Made by a program: the position numbers and the translations under genes
The notes under the pieces: generated by a model
Database searches by the model: none
Told to the model about the DNA's origin: nothing
What the model saw: only the letters and a program-made list of their open reading frames with translations
IMG/VR virus record: IMGVR_UViG_3300022074_000416
Span: 1-22,088 of that record
Length of the DNA: 22,088 nt
DNA from: a virus
Strand: one strand, 5' to 3'
In this document: one piece after another, positions 7,152 to 14,261 of the stretch
How positions within the stretch are numbered: the stretch's first letter is position 1
How the letters are laid out: each line of letters begins with the position of its first letter

Positions 7152-7988
7152 TCAGAGAAGATCTGTCGAGCGTGAAAGCTTGGCCTCAACGTCTGCCCGA
7201 TACGCCGGGTCAGTGCTATAGCGAGGATCAGAGATTGCACGGCTGAGCTCCGCATGACTACGGAAGCGGTCCTTGGCGGGGGCAGCCTTACGGCCGGTCA
7301 CCAGGGGAGCTTCGGAGCCTTCAGAGGATTTGTAGCGGTTACTCAGGGCCTCCACAGCAAACTTGACTGCTGCGGTGTTGCCACTCGAGGTCACCTCGTT
7401 ATACGAGGCAATCTCCTCGGGGGAGAGGTTATTAGCAGCCCAACCAATCATCTCGGTGTAGGCCTCTTCGCCACCCACAGAGTCGTAGATGGACTTGGAA
7501 TCAACAGCCTGCTGTTGTTGGGCAGCTTGGCTGGCTTGGTTCTTGGAGTAATACTGAACGTACGCCTGGATCAGCTCTTTGCTGTCCATCTTGGAGAGCT
7601 CTTCGATGCTGGCTTCATCAAGCTTGCCATCTTTGGCATAAGACTCAGAAGCCCGAGTGAGGGCAGACTCAGCATCAGAGACCTCCTCCACTTCCTCTTC
7701 TGTTGAAGGCTCAGCGGGTGTCTCTTCATCACTGGACTCCTCCTCTTTCTCGCCGGAGCTCATCTTCTTTTGCAGCTCTTCGTAAGCCTTCAGGAGTTCA
7801 TCCTGAGACTTGAACTTGCCACCGATGAGCTCAGGGTTTTCGTTAGAAGCATCAGCCTCGGCATAACGCCGGGCCTTGTCTTCTGCCTGCATCTGGGCGA
7901 TCTTCTCGCCTTGTTCTAGTGCTGCCGCTTCTGCAGCCTTCTCGGCATCAGAGCGATCTTCGGATGGATCAAATACGGTTGTGGCCAT
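7152..7988 (-). CDS. Capsid assembly scaffolding protein, T7 gp9-like
   Basis: 278 residues (T7 gp9 is 307). Strongly acidic and helical: Glu/Ser/Ala-rich through residues 75-115, a Gln-rich run around 155-165 (ASQAAQQQQAVDSKS), and a basic C-terminal segment (ALSNRYKSSEG...SRSTDLL). Scaffolds of this type have a charged helical body and a C-terminal part that binds the capsid protein. The segment IGGKFKSQDELLKAYEELQ is seen in many T7-like cyanophage scaffolds. ATG 7988 overlaps the stop of the preceding small gene (TGATGG). It lies between portal and capsid, as expected. Confidence 0.88.
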   Translation of the reverse strand: MATTVFDPSEDRSDAEKAAEAAALEQGEKIAQMQAEDKARRYAEADASNENPELIGGKFKSQDELLKAYEELQKKMSSGEKEEESSDEETPAEPSTEEEVEEVSDAESALTRASESYAKDGKLDEASIEELSKMDSKELIQAYVQYYSKNQASQAAQQQQAVDSKSIYDSVGGEEAYTEMIGWAANNLSPEEIASYNEVTSSGNTAAVKFAVEALSNRYKSSEGSEAPLVTGRKAAPAKDRFRSHAELSRAISDPRYSTDPAYRADVEAKLSRSTDLL

Positions 7989-8245
7989 CAGTTGTAAGTG
8001 GTTCTAGTTTTACCAACCCCAGGCCGTTTAACCTTAGGGGTTTTGCTGTATTTACCAGCGGTGTTGTTGCTAATACCTGAAACCTTCGGGGCAGGGGCAT
8101 ACTTCTCTTTAGGAAGAGCAGCCTCTACGGGGATAGGTTCCCAGGCTTCATTTGCTGGAGTTGTGGGGTCGTCAGCTCTGAACTGTCCGTCAGGCTTCCG
8201 CGCCCGGCGGCGGGCCGGCCGGGGCTTCTTGGGGGTTTCCGCCAT
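7988..8245 (-). CDS. Small basic protein of unknown function between portal and scaffold
   Basis: 85 residues, highly basic with a Pro/Arg/Lys-rich N-terminus (KKPRPARRRARKPDGQF) and a basic C-terminus (KYSKTPKVKRPGVGKTRTTYN). It has no cysteines or membrane segment and is probably disordered, with possible nucleic-acid or capsid binding. Its first 56 bases overlap the end of the portal gene in another frame, in a very G/C-rich stretch. The stop overlaps the scaffold start. I do not recognise a characterised family; it could be a minor virion or packaging-associated protein. Confidence 0.7.
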   Translation of the reverse strand: MAETPKKPRPARRRARKPDGQFRADDPTTPANEAWEPIPVEAALPKEKYAPAPKVSGISNNTAGKYSKTPKVKRPGVGKTRTTYN

Positions 8246-9836
8246 CGATCATTTGTTGGGTGAGTGCTTCGCCTGCTGGGCTCTTTGCCAGCTGCCCGGC
8301 CTGGCTCATGAGAGATGCCTGCATAGCTTTCTGTTCAGCCTGCTGGCTCTCTTCTGCCATGGTCTCGGGAGACTTGACGAGGTTGAGAGTGTCAATACCA
8401 CTGGCAGCTGCGAGCCGCTTCATGAACTCAGTGGGATTGATGTATTGCATAAGTGCCTCAGGACCCATGGCTTGACCAATGGTCGTCACGAATTCCATGA
8501 GGGCTGCTTTGTCCTGACCACGACCAACACCACCTAGACCTGCGACCACGGTTGGCATCACCAACCCCTTAGGCAGGGACGGCATAGCCTTTGAACGCTG
8601 CAGGAGATGCAGCTTGCGGCTCAGATAAGGGGTCAGTAGTTCAACAGTCAGAGACCCAAAGATGTTGCCCAGCTGCTCATTGAGCTCCTGCTGTACGGCC
8701 TGCACTTCGGTGGCAGTAGTCCGCTCAGATTGGCGAACGTTAAGGATCAGGAAGGCGTCAGACAGACGTTGCGTCAGGTCCCGGATCATCTCCTGGACAG
8801 TACGGAAGTCAGCGGTCTTACCGACCTGGACCACACCAACATCGTCGGGACGGCCTTGAATGATTGCACCGTTACTGGCGGCTGCCAGGGACTGGGCCTT
8901 GGTGGTAGCACTAGGGCTAACCATGAACACAACCTTGGCGGCTGCGGCAGAACCTTCGACCATTGCCTGCATCAGGCGTTCGAGGCTCTGGACATCACCG
9001 ATGTACTCCTCAACGCGAGAGCGGCCATAGCTTTCGCCATCGACCACGTTGAAGCGCAGAGGCATCCAAGGGGTGTGCTTGAGGGGGCTGGTCGACTTGG
9101 AGTTAGGGATGATCTTCCCGTCACACTCCTGATGCCAGCGATGTTGTCCGTCCTGCAGTTTCACGCAGGTGTAGACCACAGCGTCGTCGCTTTGGCCTTT
9201 ATTGGGGCTTGCTCCGGTTACACCGAACTTGGGGCCATCTTCACCGACAGCGTTGGAATCTCCTTCAGGTGTAAGACCTCCAGCATTCTGGAACTCTTTG
9301 GGCAGGAGTGACCGATCAACAATCTCTTTGGTGATGATCTCGGTTACTGTTCCATCGCCATCGCGTGCGATGACATAACGATCTAGGGGAAAGACTTTAA
9401 GGGCTTTCTTCCCGGCAAAGACTAAGCAATTGCCAGTGACGACCAGATGCTTCATGGCTACCGTCAGCATCACCCGGTCGGATGTCTCCGCGATCTGTTG
9501 CATCACGGTCTTCTCCATTTTGGAGAGACTCATGTCGATCTCGGAGCGAACCTCGGGGGTCAGCTCGGGTACTTCCATCAGCTCAGCATCATTGATCTGC
9601 AGCTTGAAGAAGCTCGTATTGATTGGGAAGAGGGCCAGCATCAACTTGGATGCGAGCACATTGACACCCTTAGCCCCGACGGATTGCCACGGGGTCTTGA
9701 GCCGCTCGCCTGAAGTGAAGCCGTCTTCGGTCAACAAATAGGGGAGCGTAAGAGCCGCACAACGGCGGCCCATGTCGAGAAAGTCTTCGCGGTCGCTAGT
9801 GAGTTCGGTGTACCTAGACTGTGCGTAGGCTTCCAT
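8190..9836 (-). CDS. Portal (head-tail connector) protein, T7 gp8-like
   Basis: 548 residues, close to T7 gp8 (536). It begins MEAYAQSRYTELTSDREDFL with the helical start seen in gp8 relatives and contains the family segments RRCAALTLPYLL, QSVGAKGVNVLASKLMLALFP and YGRSRVEEYIGDVQSLERLMQ. The C-terminus is Pro/Gly-rich. Twelve copies form the ring through which DNA is packaged and ejected and to which gp11 binds. It starts 3 bases after the gp7.3-like gene stop. The last 56 bases are shared with the next gene. Very secure. Confidence 0.95.
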   Translation of the reverse strand: MEAYAQSRYTELTSDREDFLDMGRRCAALTLPYLLTEDGFTSGERLKTPWQSVGAKGVNVLASKLMLALFPINTSFFKLQINDAELMEVPELTPEVRSEIDMSLSKMEKTVMQQIAETSDRVMLTVAMKHLVVTGNCLVFAGKKALKVFPLDRYVIARDGDGTVTEIITKEIVDRSLLPKEFQNAGGLTPEGDSNAVGEDGPKFGVTGASPNKGQSDDAVVYTCVKLQDGQHRWHQECDGKIIPNSKSTSPLKHTPWMPLRFNVVDGESYGRSRVEEYIGDVQSLERLMQAMVEGSAAAAKVVFMVSPSATTKAQSLAAASNGAIIQGRPDDVGVVQVGKTADFRTVQEMIRDLTQRLSDAFLILNVRQSERTTATEVQAVQQELNEQLGNIFGSLTVELLTPYLSRKLHLLQRSKAMPSLPKGLVMPTVVAGLGGVGRGQDKAALMEFVTTIGQAMGPEALMQYINPTEFMKRLAAASGIDTLNLVKSPETMAEESQQAEQKAMQASLMSQAGQLAKSPAGEALTQQMIDGGNPQEAPAGPPPGAEA

Positions 9837-9839
9837 TTA

Positions 9840-10121
9840 TCACGTAGGGATGTTGAGGGATCCGGTCTTCTTGGCAGGAGTGCCAGCAGTGCCGGTATTG
9901 AGGGGGATTCGCAGAGCGTTAGCACCAGAGCTTGCTTGCTGCAGCTCTTGACGCTTGGTCGTGCGCTTCTTGATCTTGGCCGCATCGCTCTCGCCAGCAG
10001 ACACGTTGGTCGGCGGAGGCAGGGGAGCTTTAGGCTCTTGAATAGGAGCCGGCGGCGGGGGAGTAGGAGCCGGAGGCGGTGCCTCGGGCATCTCTGGCAT
10101 GGACGGTCCACCCATACACAT
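9840..10121 (-). CDS. Small Pro-rich protein, possible T7 gp7.3-like virion/tail assembly protein
   Basis: 93 residues from ATG 10121, with a clear Shine-Dalgarno (GGAG, 8 bases before the start) inside the end of the previous gene. The N-terminus MCMGGPSMPEMPEAPPPAP is followed by a long Pro/Ala run, a basic linker (KIKKRTTKRQ), then ANALRIPLN and a C-terminal TGSLNIPT. A Gly/Met/Pro start with LRI... and ...LNI endings directly before the portal is common in T7-like phages. T7 gp7.3, a virion protein needed for adsorption, has the same place and ends GGGINI. The relation is suggested by position and ends only. Confidence 0.65.
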   Translation of the reverse strand: MCMGGPSMPEMPEAPPPAPTPPPPAPIQEPKAPLPPPTNVSAGESDAAKIKKRTTKRQELQQASSGANALRIPLNTGTAGTPAKKTGSLNIPT

Positions 10122-10123
10122 GG

Positions 10124-10312
10124 TTATTTCTCCGTGTTGTGTTTGGCTTTGATGTACTCGACGACAGAGCGTTGACCAGCTCGAAACATGATCACGCGAT
10201 CGTCGTCTTTTGGTGATGGGTTGGATAGCGGGTACATAGCCTCAAGCTCCTCACAGAGGCGCTCAAGGAATGTGTCCCCACCGAATACTTCGGAGGCAGA
10301 TAGGTCAGCCAT
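10124..10312 (-). CDS. 62-residue protein, possibly Bbp19-like
   Basis: I place the start at ATG 10312 (MADLSASEVFGGDTFLERL), overlapping the end of the small-subunit reductase gene by 8 bases. A longer reading upstream would overlap that gene far more. The protein is short and helical, ending DDDRVIMFRAGQRSVVEYIKAK. The pattern of a conserved FRAGQRSVV helix resembles small phage proteins of the Bbp19 type found before portal or packaging genes, but this is from memory and weak. It probably belongs to the virion cluster that follows rather than to nucleotide metabolism. Confidence 0.6.
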   Translation of the reverse strand: MADLSASEVFGGDTFLERLCEELEAMYPLSNPSPKDDDRVIMFRAGQRSVVEYIKAKHNTEK

Positions 10313-11024
10313 ATTGGGGCAGATTGATGTTGCTTGATTCAAAGAAGGCCGGCATCCGGGCTCGCTGTGTCTCGGCAAGCTCTGTTGCTTTGCCTTGGTG
10401 ATACAGGTTGTCGGAAGCCTTAAGCCAGAAGTCCTTGTTCAGGTACTTGTTCTCACTAACACCCAGCTGATCCATGGCCCAATGGACAGTTGCCTTACGG
10501 AGCTTGTCGAGGGCTGGAGTTGTCTTCTCGCCGAGGTCATGAGCGACCATGGCGTGGATCAGAGTGTGAGTTTGTTCGTCTCGGGAGATGTCTGATGCAA
10601 CAGTCCTAATCCCCATGTCTCCGTTGAAACGGAAGAACGGTAGGAGGACGAAGAAGACAGACCTCTCAAGGATGGCTGTTTTGAGGAGCGGATGTGACGG
10701 ATTGCTGAGCCAAGCCTTGCGGATTCTCGCGGCCTCATCTTCAGCTCTCCCATCCACCCCGTGAGCAGCCACAATGTAGTTGAGAGCAAGATCGTGCTTG
10801 TCCTCATCGGCTTGATTAGAGCGAAGGGCAGGGATAATTCCCGGGTCATCTGGAAGCTCTCTCTCCAGTCCTTGCTGGAGCATCTCTTTAACCGGGAGCT
10901 CTAAGGTGCGAAGGGCGAGACACCGCTTGAGGGTGTCTTCGCTGCCTTCAGTTACTTGTCCTTTATCTACGGCGACGGGTGTCCAGGTTCTCTTCCGGGA
11001 CATGATTTTCAAATACTCAGACAT
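10305..11024 (-). CDS. nrdB: Ribonucleotide reductase small subunit, divergent class I NrdB
   Basis: 239 residues, much shorter than bacterial NrdB (about 375). Metal ligands of a ferritin-like di-metal site can be placed: E42, E74-x-x-H77, E120 and E150-x-x-H153. Their spacing (31, 33 residues) resembles the bacterial ligands. The radical tyrosine four residues after the first His is Leu (L81); the nearest Tyr is Y83. The C-terminus ends NLPQYG, offering a tyrosine like the Y356 relay. Start ATG 11024 overlaps the NrdA stop (TAATG), so both are co-translated. Reducing ribonucleotides would feed phage DNA synthesis. I recall a published reannotation of the P60 reductase as class I with such a subunit. 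Confidence 0.75.
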   Translation of the reverse strand: MSEYLKIMSRKRTWTPVAVDKGQVTEGSEDTLKRCLALRTLELPVKEMLQQGLERELPDDPGIIPALRSNQADEDKHDLALNYIVAAHGVDGRAEDEAARIRKAWLSNPSHPLLKTAILERSVFFVLLPFFRFNGDMGIRTVASDISRDEQTHTLIHAMVAHDLGEKTTPALDKLRKATVHWAMDQLGVSENKYLNKDFWLKASDNLYHQGKATELAETQRARMPAFFESSNINLPQYG

Positions 11025-12421
11025 TACTCAGCGCAAGATGTGCAATAAAGATCGTTGTCATCTGCGTCCAGGTCATTCACCAATCCAAAGAGATCGGCAT
11101 AATCCGAGCCATCATCTAGAAGTGAGGCGACATCATCCTTGCGGAGAGTGTCGGGCATGACCTGAAGCGCGTAATAAAGGCTGGTCTGAGGGGAGTCAAA
11201 CCAGTCCGATATGAAGGCTTGGTCGTAGGTCACGACGTCACTCCAACTATTGAACGAGTAACCATGGAAGAGTCCAGTGTTCTCGTATGTACGGCAGATC
11301 TCGTCTGCCACTTTCTTATAAGCGTGCCAGCCCACTTCGCTGGCTATTTCTACATCCCCGTAGTCGAAAGACTGAACTCCAAAAGTACCTGAATCACGAT
11401 CAACGTGACGAGCGATGGGAGGAGCAATCTCAGGGGTTGTTGTATACCCTCGGAGATCTTTGTAGTTGTAGGAGCAGGAGGCTGTTGGAGCGATCGTGAA
11501 AGCTCGGTCCATCCCACTGGCACGGGCAATCTGTGCCGCACCAGCAACGGCTCCCACCCACTCTTGGGCCAGGACAATCGCAGGAGTCTGCTCAAAGTCC
11601 AGTCCGAGATTGACAGCCTCAAGCGCTTCGCCAAAGGCTGCGTAGCTAACTCCGTGATAAGCCAGGAAGTTAGCCAGTCCGAGTACGCCCAGGCCAACCT
11701 GTCGGTCAGTTTCGGGCGGCAGGTACTCACCTGTATCACCCACCCCTGTTTGTCCATGGAGAGCGACCAGTTCGGACATACCTTTTGTAAAAGCAGGCCG
11801 TAGGTCTTCCACATTGCAGGCCCCCAGCTGGACATGCTGGAGTAAGCAAGTTCCTCGTGAGGGGAGGTAGATCTCGAGACAGACGTTTCCGTAAATACGG
11901 AGACCTCGGGGGTCGTATTTGACTTTGTTGAGCCAGAGATCACCAGCTTGTATGCCACGGAGGATCTTGGCTTGAACAGGTTCAGTAAGTTCATCCCACC
12001 ATTCGCGGGTAACATCAATACACTTTTTGACCCAGGGCAGTTCTGCACGACTTGCGTCGACGAACTCCTCAAGGTCTGCATGATTAGCGTCGAGGTGAAT
12101 TACACAGGCGCCGTTCTTGTACGTTCCACCGCGTCGAAGAGTCTCGTTAAGTACGCTGTAGATTCGGGCGAATGACACCGGGCCGCTAGCCACAAGGCCC
12201 TTTCCGTTCTCTTCACCCCTTGGACGTAACTTAGAAAGGTGAACAGCGACTCCGGCAGCATTCCGAAGTGCATGAGACACAAAGCGCCAAGACGCTTCGA
12301 TTCCATTGAATCCTTCCATGGTGTCGTCGACGACGAACACTGTGCAGGAGACGGGGAGTTTTGATTCGGGATTGTCGAGCCAGGATTGGACCCGGCCGGT
12401 TCGTGCAACATAATCAGACAT
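11024..12421 (-). CDS. nrdA: Ribonucleotide reductase large subunit, compact class I NrdA
   Basis: 465 residues from ATG 12421, which overlaps the MazG stop (TGATG). Active-site residues are present: C26 (PVSCTVF), N179-C181-E183 (YGNVCLEI, thiyl radical Cys), C202 (second reductase Cys), the APTASCSYN phosphate loop, and C460/C463 near the C-terminus (YCTSCAE) for re-reduction. Y416-Y417 (TSLYYALQ) match the tandem tyrosines that carry the radical in class I enzymes, arguing against the class II label often given to such proteins. The usual N-terminal 200 residues, including the ATP cone, are missing, so activity regulation is probably lost. It pairs with the small subunit encoded next. The enzyme makes deoxyribonucleotides for replication. 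Confidence 0.85.
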   Translation of the reverse strand: MSDYVARTGRVQSWLDNPESKLPVSCTVFVVDDTMEGFNGIEASWRFVSHALRNAAGVAVHLSKLRPRGEENGKGLVASGPVSFARIYSVLNETLRRGGTYKNGACVIHLDANHADLEEFVDASRAELPWVKKCIDVTREWWDELTEPVQAKILRGIQAGDLWLNKVKYDPRGLRIYGNVCLEIYLPSRGTCLLQHVQLGACNVEDLRPAFTKGMSELVALHGQTGVGDTGEYLPPETDRQVGLGVLGLANFLAYHGVSYAAFGEALEAVNLGLDFEQTPAIVLAQEWVGAVAGAAQIARASGMDRAFTIAPTASCSYNYKDLRGYTTTPEIAPPIARHVDRDSGTFGVQSFDYGDVEIASEVGWHAYKKVADEICRTYENTGLFHGYSFNSWSDVVTYDQAFISDWFDSPQTSLYYALQVMPDTLRKDDVASLLDDGSDYADLFGLVNDLDADDNDLYCTSCAE

Positions 12422-12804
12422 CAAACAAGATCAATAAGGTTGGCGGGTTTGTAGTTAGGTCCTTTCATGACCTTTCCATCAGCCCGCTTTATGGGCTTGA
12501 GGTCGTCATCTAATTTGGACAGGTTGGCAACATGTTTGCGGGTCAGAGCTTCGTCCAGATCCCAACCAGCAGCAGCTGCGTACTGATAACAGACATAAGC
12601 AATGTCAGCCAACTCACCCAGGCAGGCTTCACGAGCCCGCTTGTTCTGGATGTATGTAACAGACTCGGCATGGGCCTCGAGGAACTCCTCATACTCTTCG
12701 GAGATGAGGCGTTGCTGTAGTCGTGCAGTCTCAGGGTTGAATGAGTCGGTAGGTTGACCCATCAGGACCCGGAAAGTCCGGGCCTCTTTTTGGTGCTCAA
12801 ACAT
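12421..12804 (-). CDS. MazG-type nucleoside triphosphate pyrophosphohydrolase
   Basis: 127 residues. The all-alpha NTP-PPase motif EExxE...ExxD is visible: E36-E37 and E40 in LISEEYEEFLEA, then E64 and D67 in GELADIAYVCYQYA. The domain spans about residues 10-95, with a C-terminal extension ending ANLIDLV. Such enzymes cleave NTPs to NMP and pyrophosphate; in cyanophages they are thought either to clean nucleotide pools or to alter alarmone signalling. Position directly before the reductase genes and overlap with the DUF3310 gene (8 bases) suggest a role in nucleotide supply. It could equally be labelled a phosphoribosyl-ATP pyrophosphohydrolase-like protein. Confidence 0.85.
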   Translation of the reverse strand: MFEHQKEARTFRVLMGQPTDSFNPETARLQQRLISEEYEEFLEAHAESVTYIQNKRAREACLGELADIAYVCYQYAAAAGWDLDEALTRKHVANLSKLDDDLKPIKRADGKVMKGPNYKPANLIDLV

Positions 12805-13117
12805 CGGTGGATTCGATAGCTTTGTTGATATATGCCTGCGCTTTCAGCAGGTCATCCATGCGGGATTCGCCAGGCTTAGTGCCTGCGCGGCAGACGTACT
12901 TCACGACGTTGCCTAGAACGAAGTCCAGGTCTTGATCGATAATGAAATCCCAGACCTGAATCTTGCCCATTTGGTAGTGGTCAGGATTCTGCTTCGATCT
13001 TTCCGAGGAGTTGCTCGTGCCAGTCCTCCCAGAGCTGGGCTCCGAGAGGTATTGGGGAATCGCGGTATATTCGTCGGGAACGTAATAAGTTCGAGAGGAA
13101 TAGTCGTTCTCGTTCAT
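12797..13117 (-). CDS. DUF3310 protein, C-terminal domain like T7 gp1.7 nucleotide kinase
   Basis: 106 residues. The first 40 are Ser/Tyr-rich and probably disordered. Residues 44-102 form a DUF3310 domain: NPDHYQMGKIQVWDFI, then LGNVVKYVCRAGTKPG and a DLLKAQAYINKAIE helix. In T7, gp1.7 with this domain is a nucleoside monophosphate kinase acting on dTMP and dGMP, which would fit the neighbours (MazG, reductase). DUF3310 also occurs in other phage proteins of unknown role, so kinase activity is an inference. It starts 6 bases after the exonuclease stop. Confidence 0.8.
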   Translation of the reverse strand: MNENDYSSRTYYVPDEYTAIPQYLSEPSSGRTGTSNSSERSKQNPDHYQMGKIQVWDFIIDQDLDFVLGNVVKYVCRAGTKPGESRMDDLLKAQAYINKAIESTDV

Positions 13118-13123
13118 CGAGAT

Positions 13124-13852
13124 TCACGGTGTGTAGAGGATAGGGGTTTGGTTCTCACAGTCCCAGTCTTGAGATTGCAAGATTCGTGCAAGACGCAGGT
13201 TGCGGAGTGCGTCTTCTTCGGACATTTCTGCAGACTTAAATGCCTTTACTGTTGCTGTCCAGTAGTCACCCTTGGAGGCGTCAAGAATGTCCTTTGCTCG
13301 CTTAGGTCCCACGCCTTTGCAGCCGCTATAACCGTCAGTAGAGTCACCAGTAAGAGCCTGTTCGTAAAGCTTGCGCTCTGCGTCTTCAGCAGTCTGGGTG
13401 AACTCATCTTTTAGGTTGTAAATGCGGCAGGGGATCTGTTGCATGTCCTTGTCCGGTGAGACAAGAACGAAGTTGTCGTACTGACCAGAGGTGGCAGCAA
13501 TACCCAGGGCATCGTCAGCCTCGAGGGCCGGCATGATGAGAGATGGGTATTTCTCCAAGCCCCAGTTCTTCAGCTTGAGATAACCAGCAGGCTTACGCTT
13601 TCGGCGGTTGCCCTTGTAGCTGGGGTCGATCTCTTTGCGGAAGTTCTTTCTGTCGGTGAAGAACAGCTCCAGGTCTTGTGTATCGAACCGAGAGCGAAGC
13701 TTGTTCAGCTCCTGTTCCACGATCCGCTTGCCTTGGCGAAAGTCACCAACGACAACGGTCAGGTCTTCGCTGTAGTCCATCTCCGTCTCGGCTGCAGATG
13801 CGGCTCGGTAGAAGAAGAAGTCGGCGTCAACTAGCAGCTTCGGGGCTTTCAT
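13124..13852 (-). CDS. 5'-3' exonuclease, T7 gp6-like (FEN family)
   Basis: 242 residues (T7 gp6 is 300). FEN-type metal ligands are visible: D9 and D11 (LLVDADFF), E111-A-D113-D114 (PALEADDALG), D134 and D136 (SPDKDMQQ), and D170 and D173 in GDSTDGYSGCKGVGPKRA, where the last part is the helix-three-turn-helix DNA-binding motif. In T7 this enzyme removes RNA primers and degrades host DNA to nucleotides, acting together with endonuclease I. Start ATG 13852 overlaps the upstream nuclease gene by 26 bases. Identification is secure. Confidence 0.93.
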   Translation of the reverse strand: MKAPKLLVDADFFFYRAASAAETEMDYSEDLTVVVGDFRQGKRIVEQELNKLRSRFDTQDLELFFTDRKNFRKEIDPSYKGNRRKRKPAGYLKLKNWGLEKYPSLIMPALEADDALGIAATSGQYDNFVLVSPDKDMQQIPCRIYNLKDEFTQTAEDAERKLYEQALTGDSTDGYSGCKGVGPKRAKDILDASKGDYWTATVKAFKSAEMSEEDALRNLRLARILQSQDWDCENQTPILYTP

Positions 13853-14261
13853 GTGTAAAGGGGATAGCGGATTTGTTCCAGAAGTTCTCCAGTTCTTTCG
13901 GATACCGGTTACGGATCCACTGGACCTTCCATTCGGTGATGTCGCCCTGGGGGATAACCAGGACGGGGATGACAGGATCAGCGACCTTGTCGGTGTTGCC
14001 TCTCCAGGAACCTCTGGAGTTGGGTCGGGCCAGCTTCACGTCCAGTTGGTAGGGGACGCCATCGACAACCATGATGAAGTCGGTTGGCCCAGTGCAATTG
14101 AGATTCGGATAAACTTCGGCCCCTTTCCAAGCAGCCAACATGGCCACCCAGTGTTCGGCGATGTCTCCGAGTCGGGAGGGACTAGTGACAGTCCGCCCAG
14201 GACTGACCTTCTTGAGCTTCTGAGTCAAGCTCGCAACGGAACTTAAGAGCATGTTGGACAT
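13827..14261 (-). CDS. Putative PD-(D/E)XK nuclease of unknown role
   Basis: 144 residues from ATG 14261. A nuclease-like arrangement is visible: an N-terminal helix with E36 (LGDIAEHWVAMLAAWKG), D61 (CTGPTDFIMVV) and D74-V-K76 (PYQLDVKLAR), matching E...D...DxK of the PD-(D/E)XK fold used by resolvases and homing-type nucleases. Its reading frame overlaps the end of the DNA polymerase gene by 80 bases, long for this genome; ATG 14252 or a later non-ATG start near residue 12 is possible without losing the motif. Placement between polymerase and exonuclease suggests a role in recombination or host DNA breakdown. The family call is from residues I can see, not from a search. Confidence 0.65.
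   Translation of the reverse strand: MSNMLLSSVASLTQKLKKVSPGRTVTSPSRLGDIAEHWVAMLAAWKGAEVYPNLNCTGPTDFIMVVDGVPYQLDVKLARPNSRGSWRGNTDKVADPVIPVLVIPQGDITEWKVQWIRNRYPKELENFWNKSAIPFTHESPEAAS

Noticed and set aside
11024-12421. Class II (adenosylcobalamin) ribonucleotide reductase
   Set aside because: The tandem Y416-Y417 and the adjacent co-translated ferritin-like small subunit point to class I.
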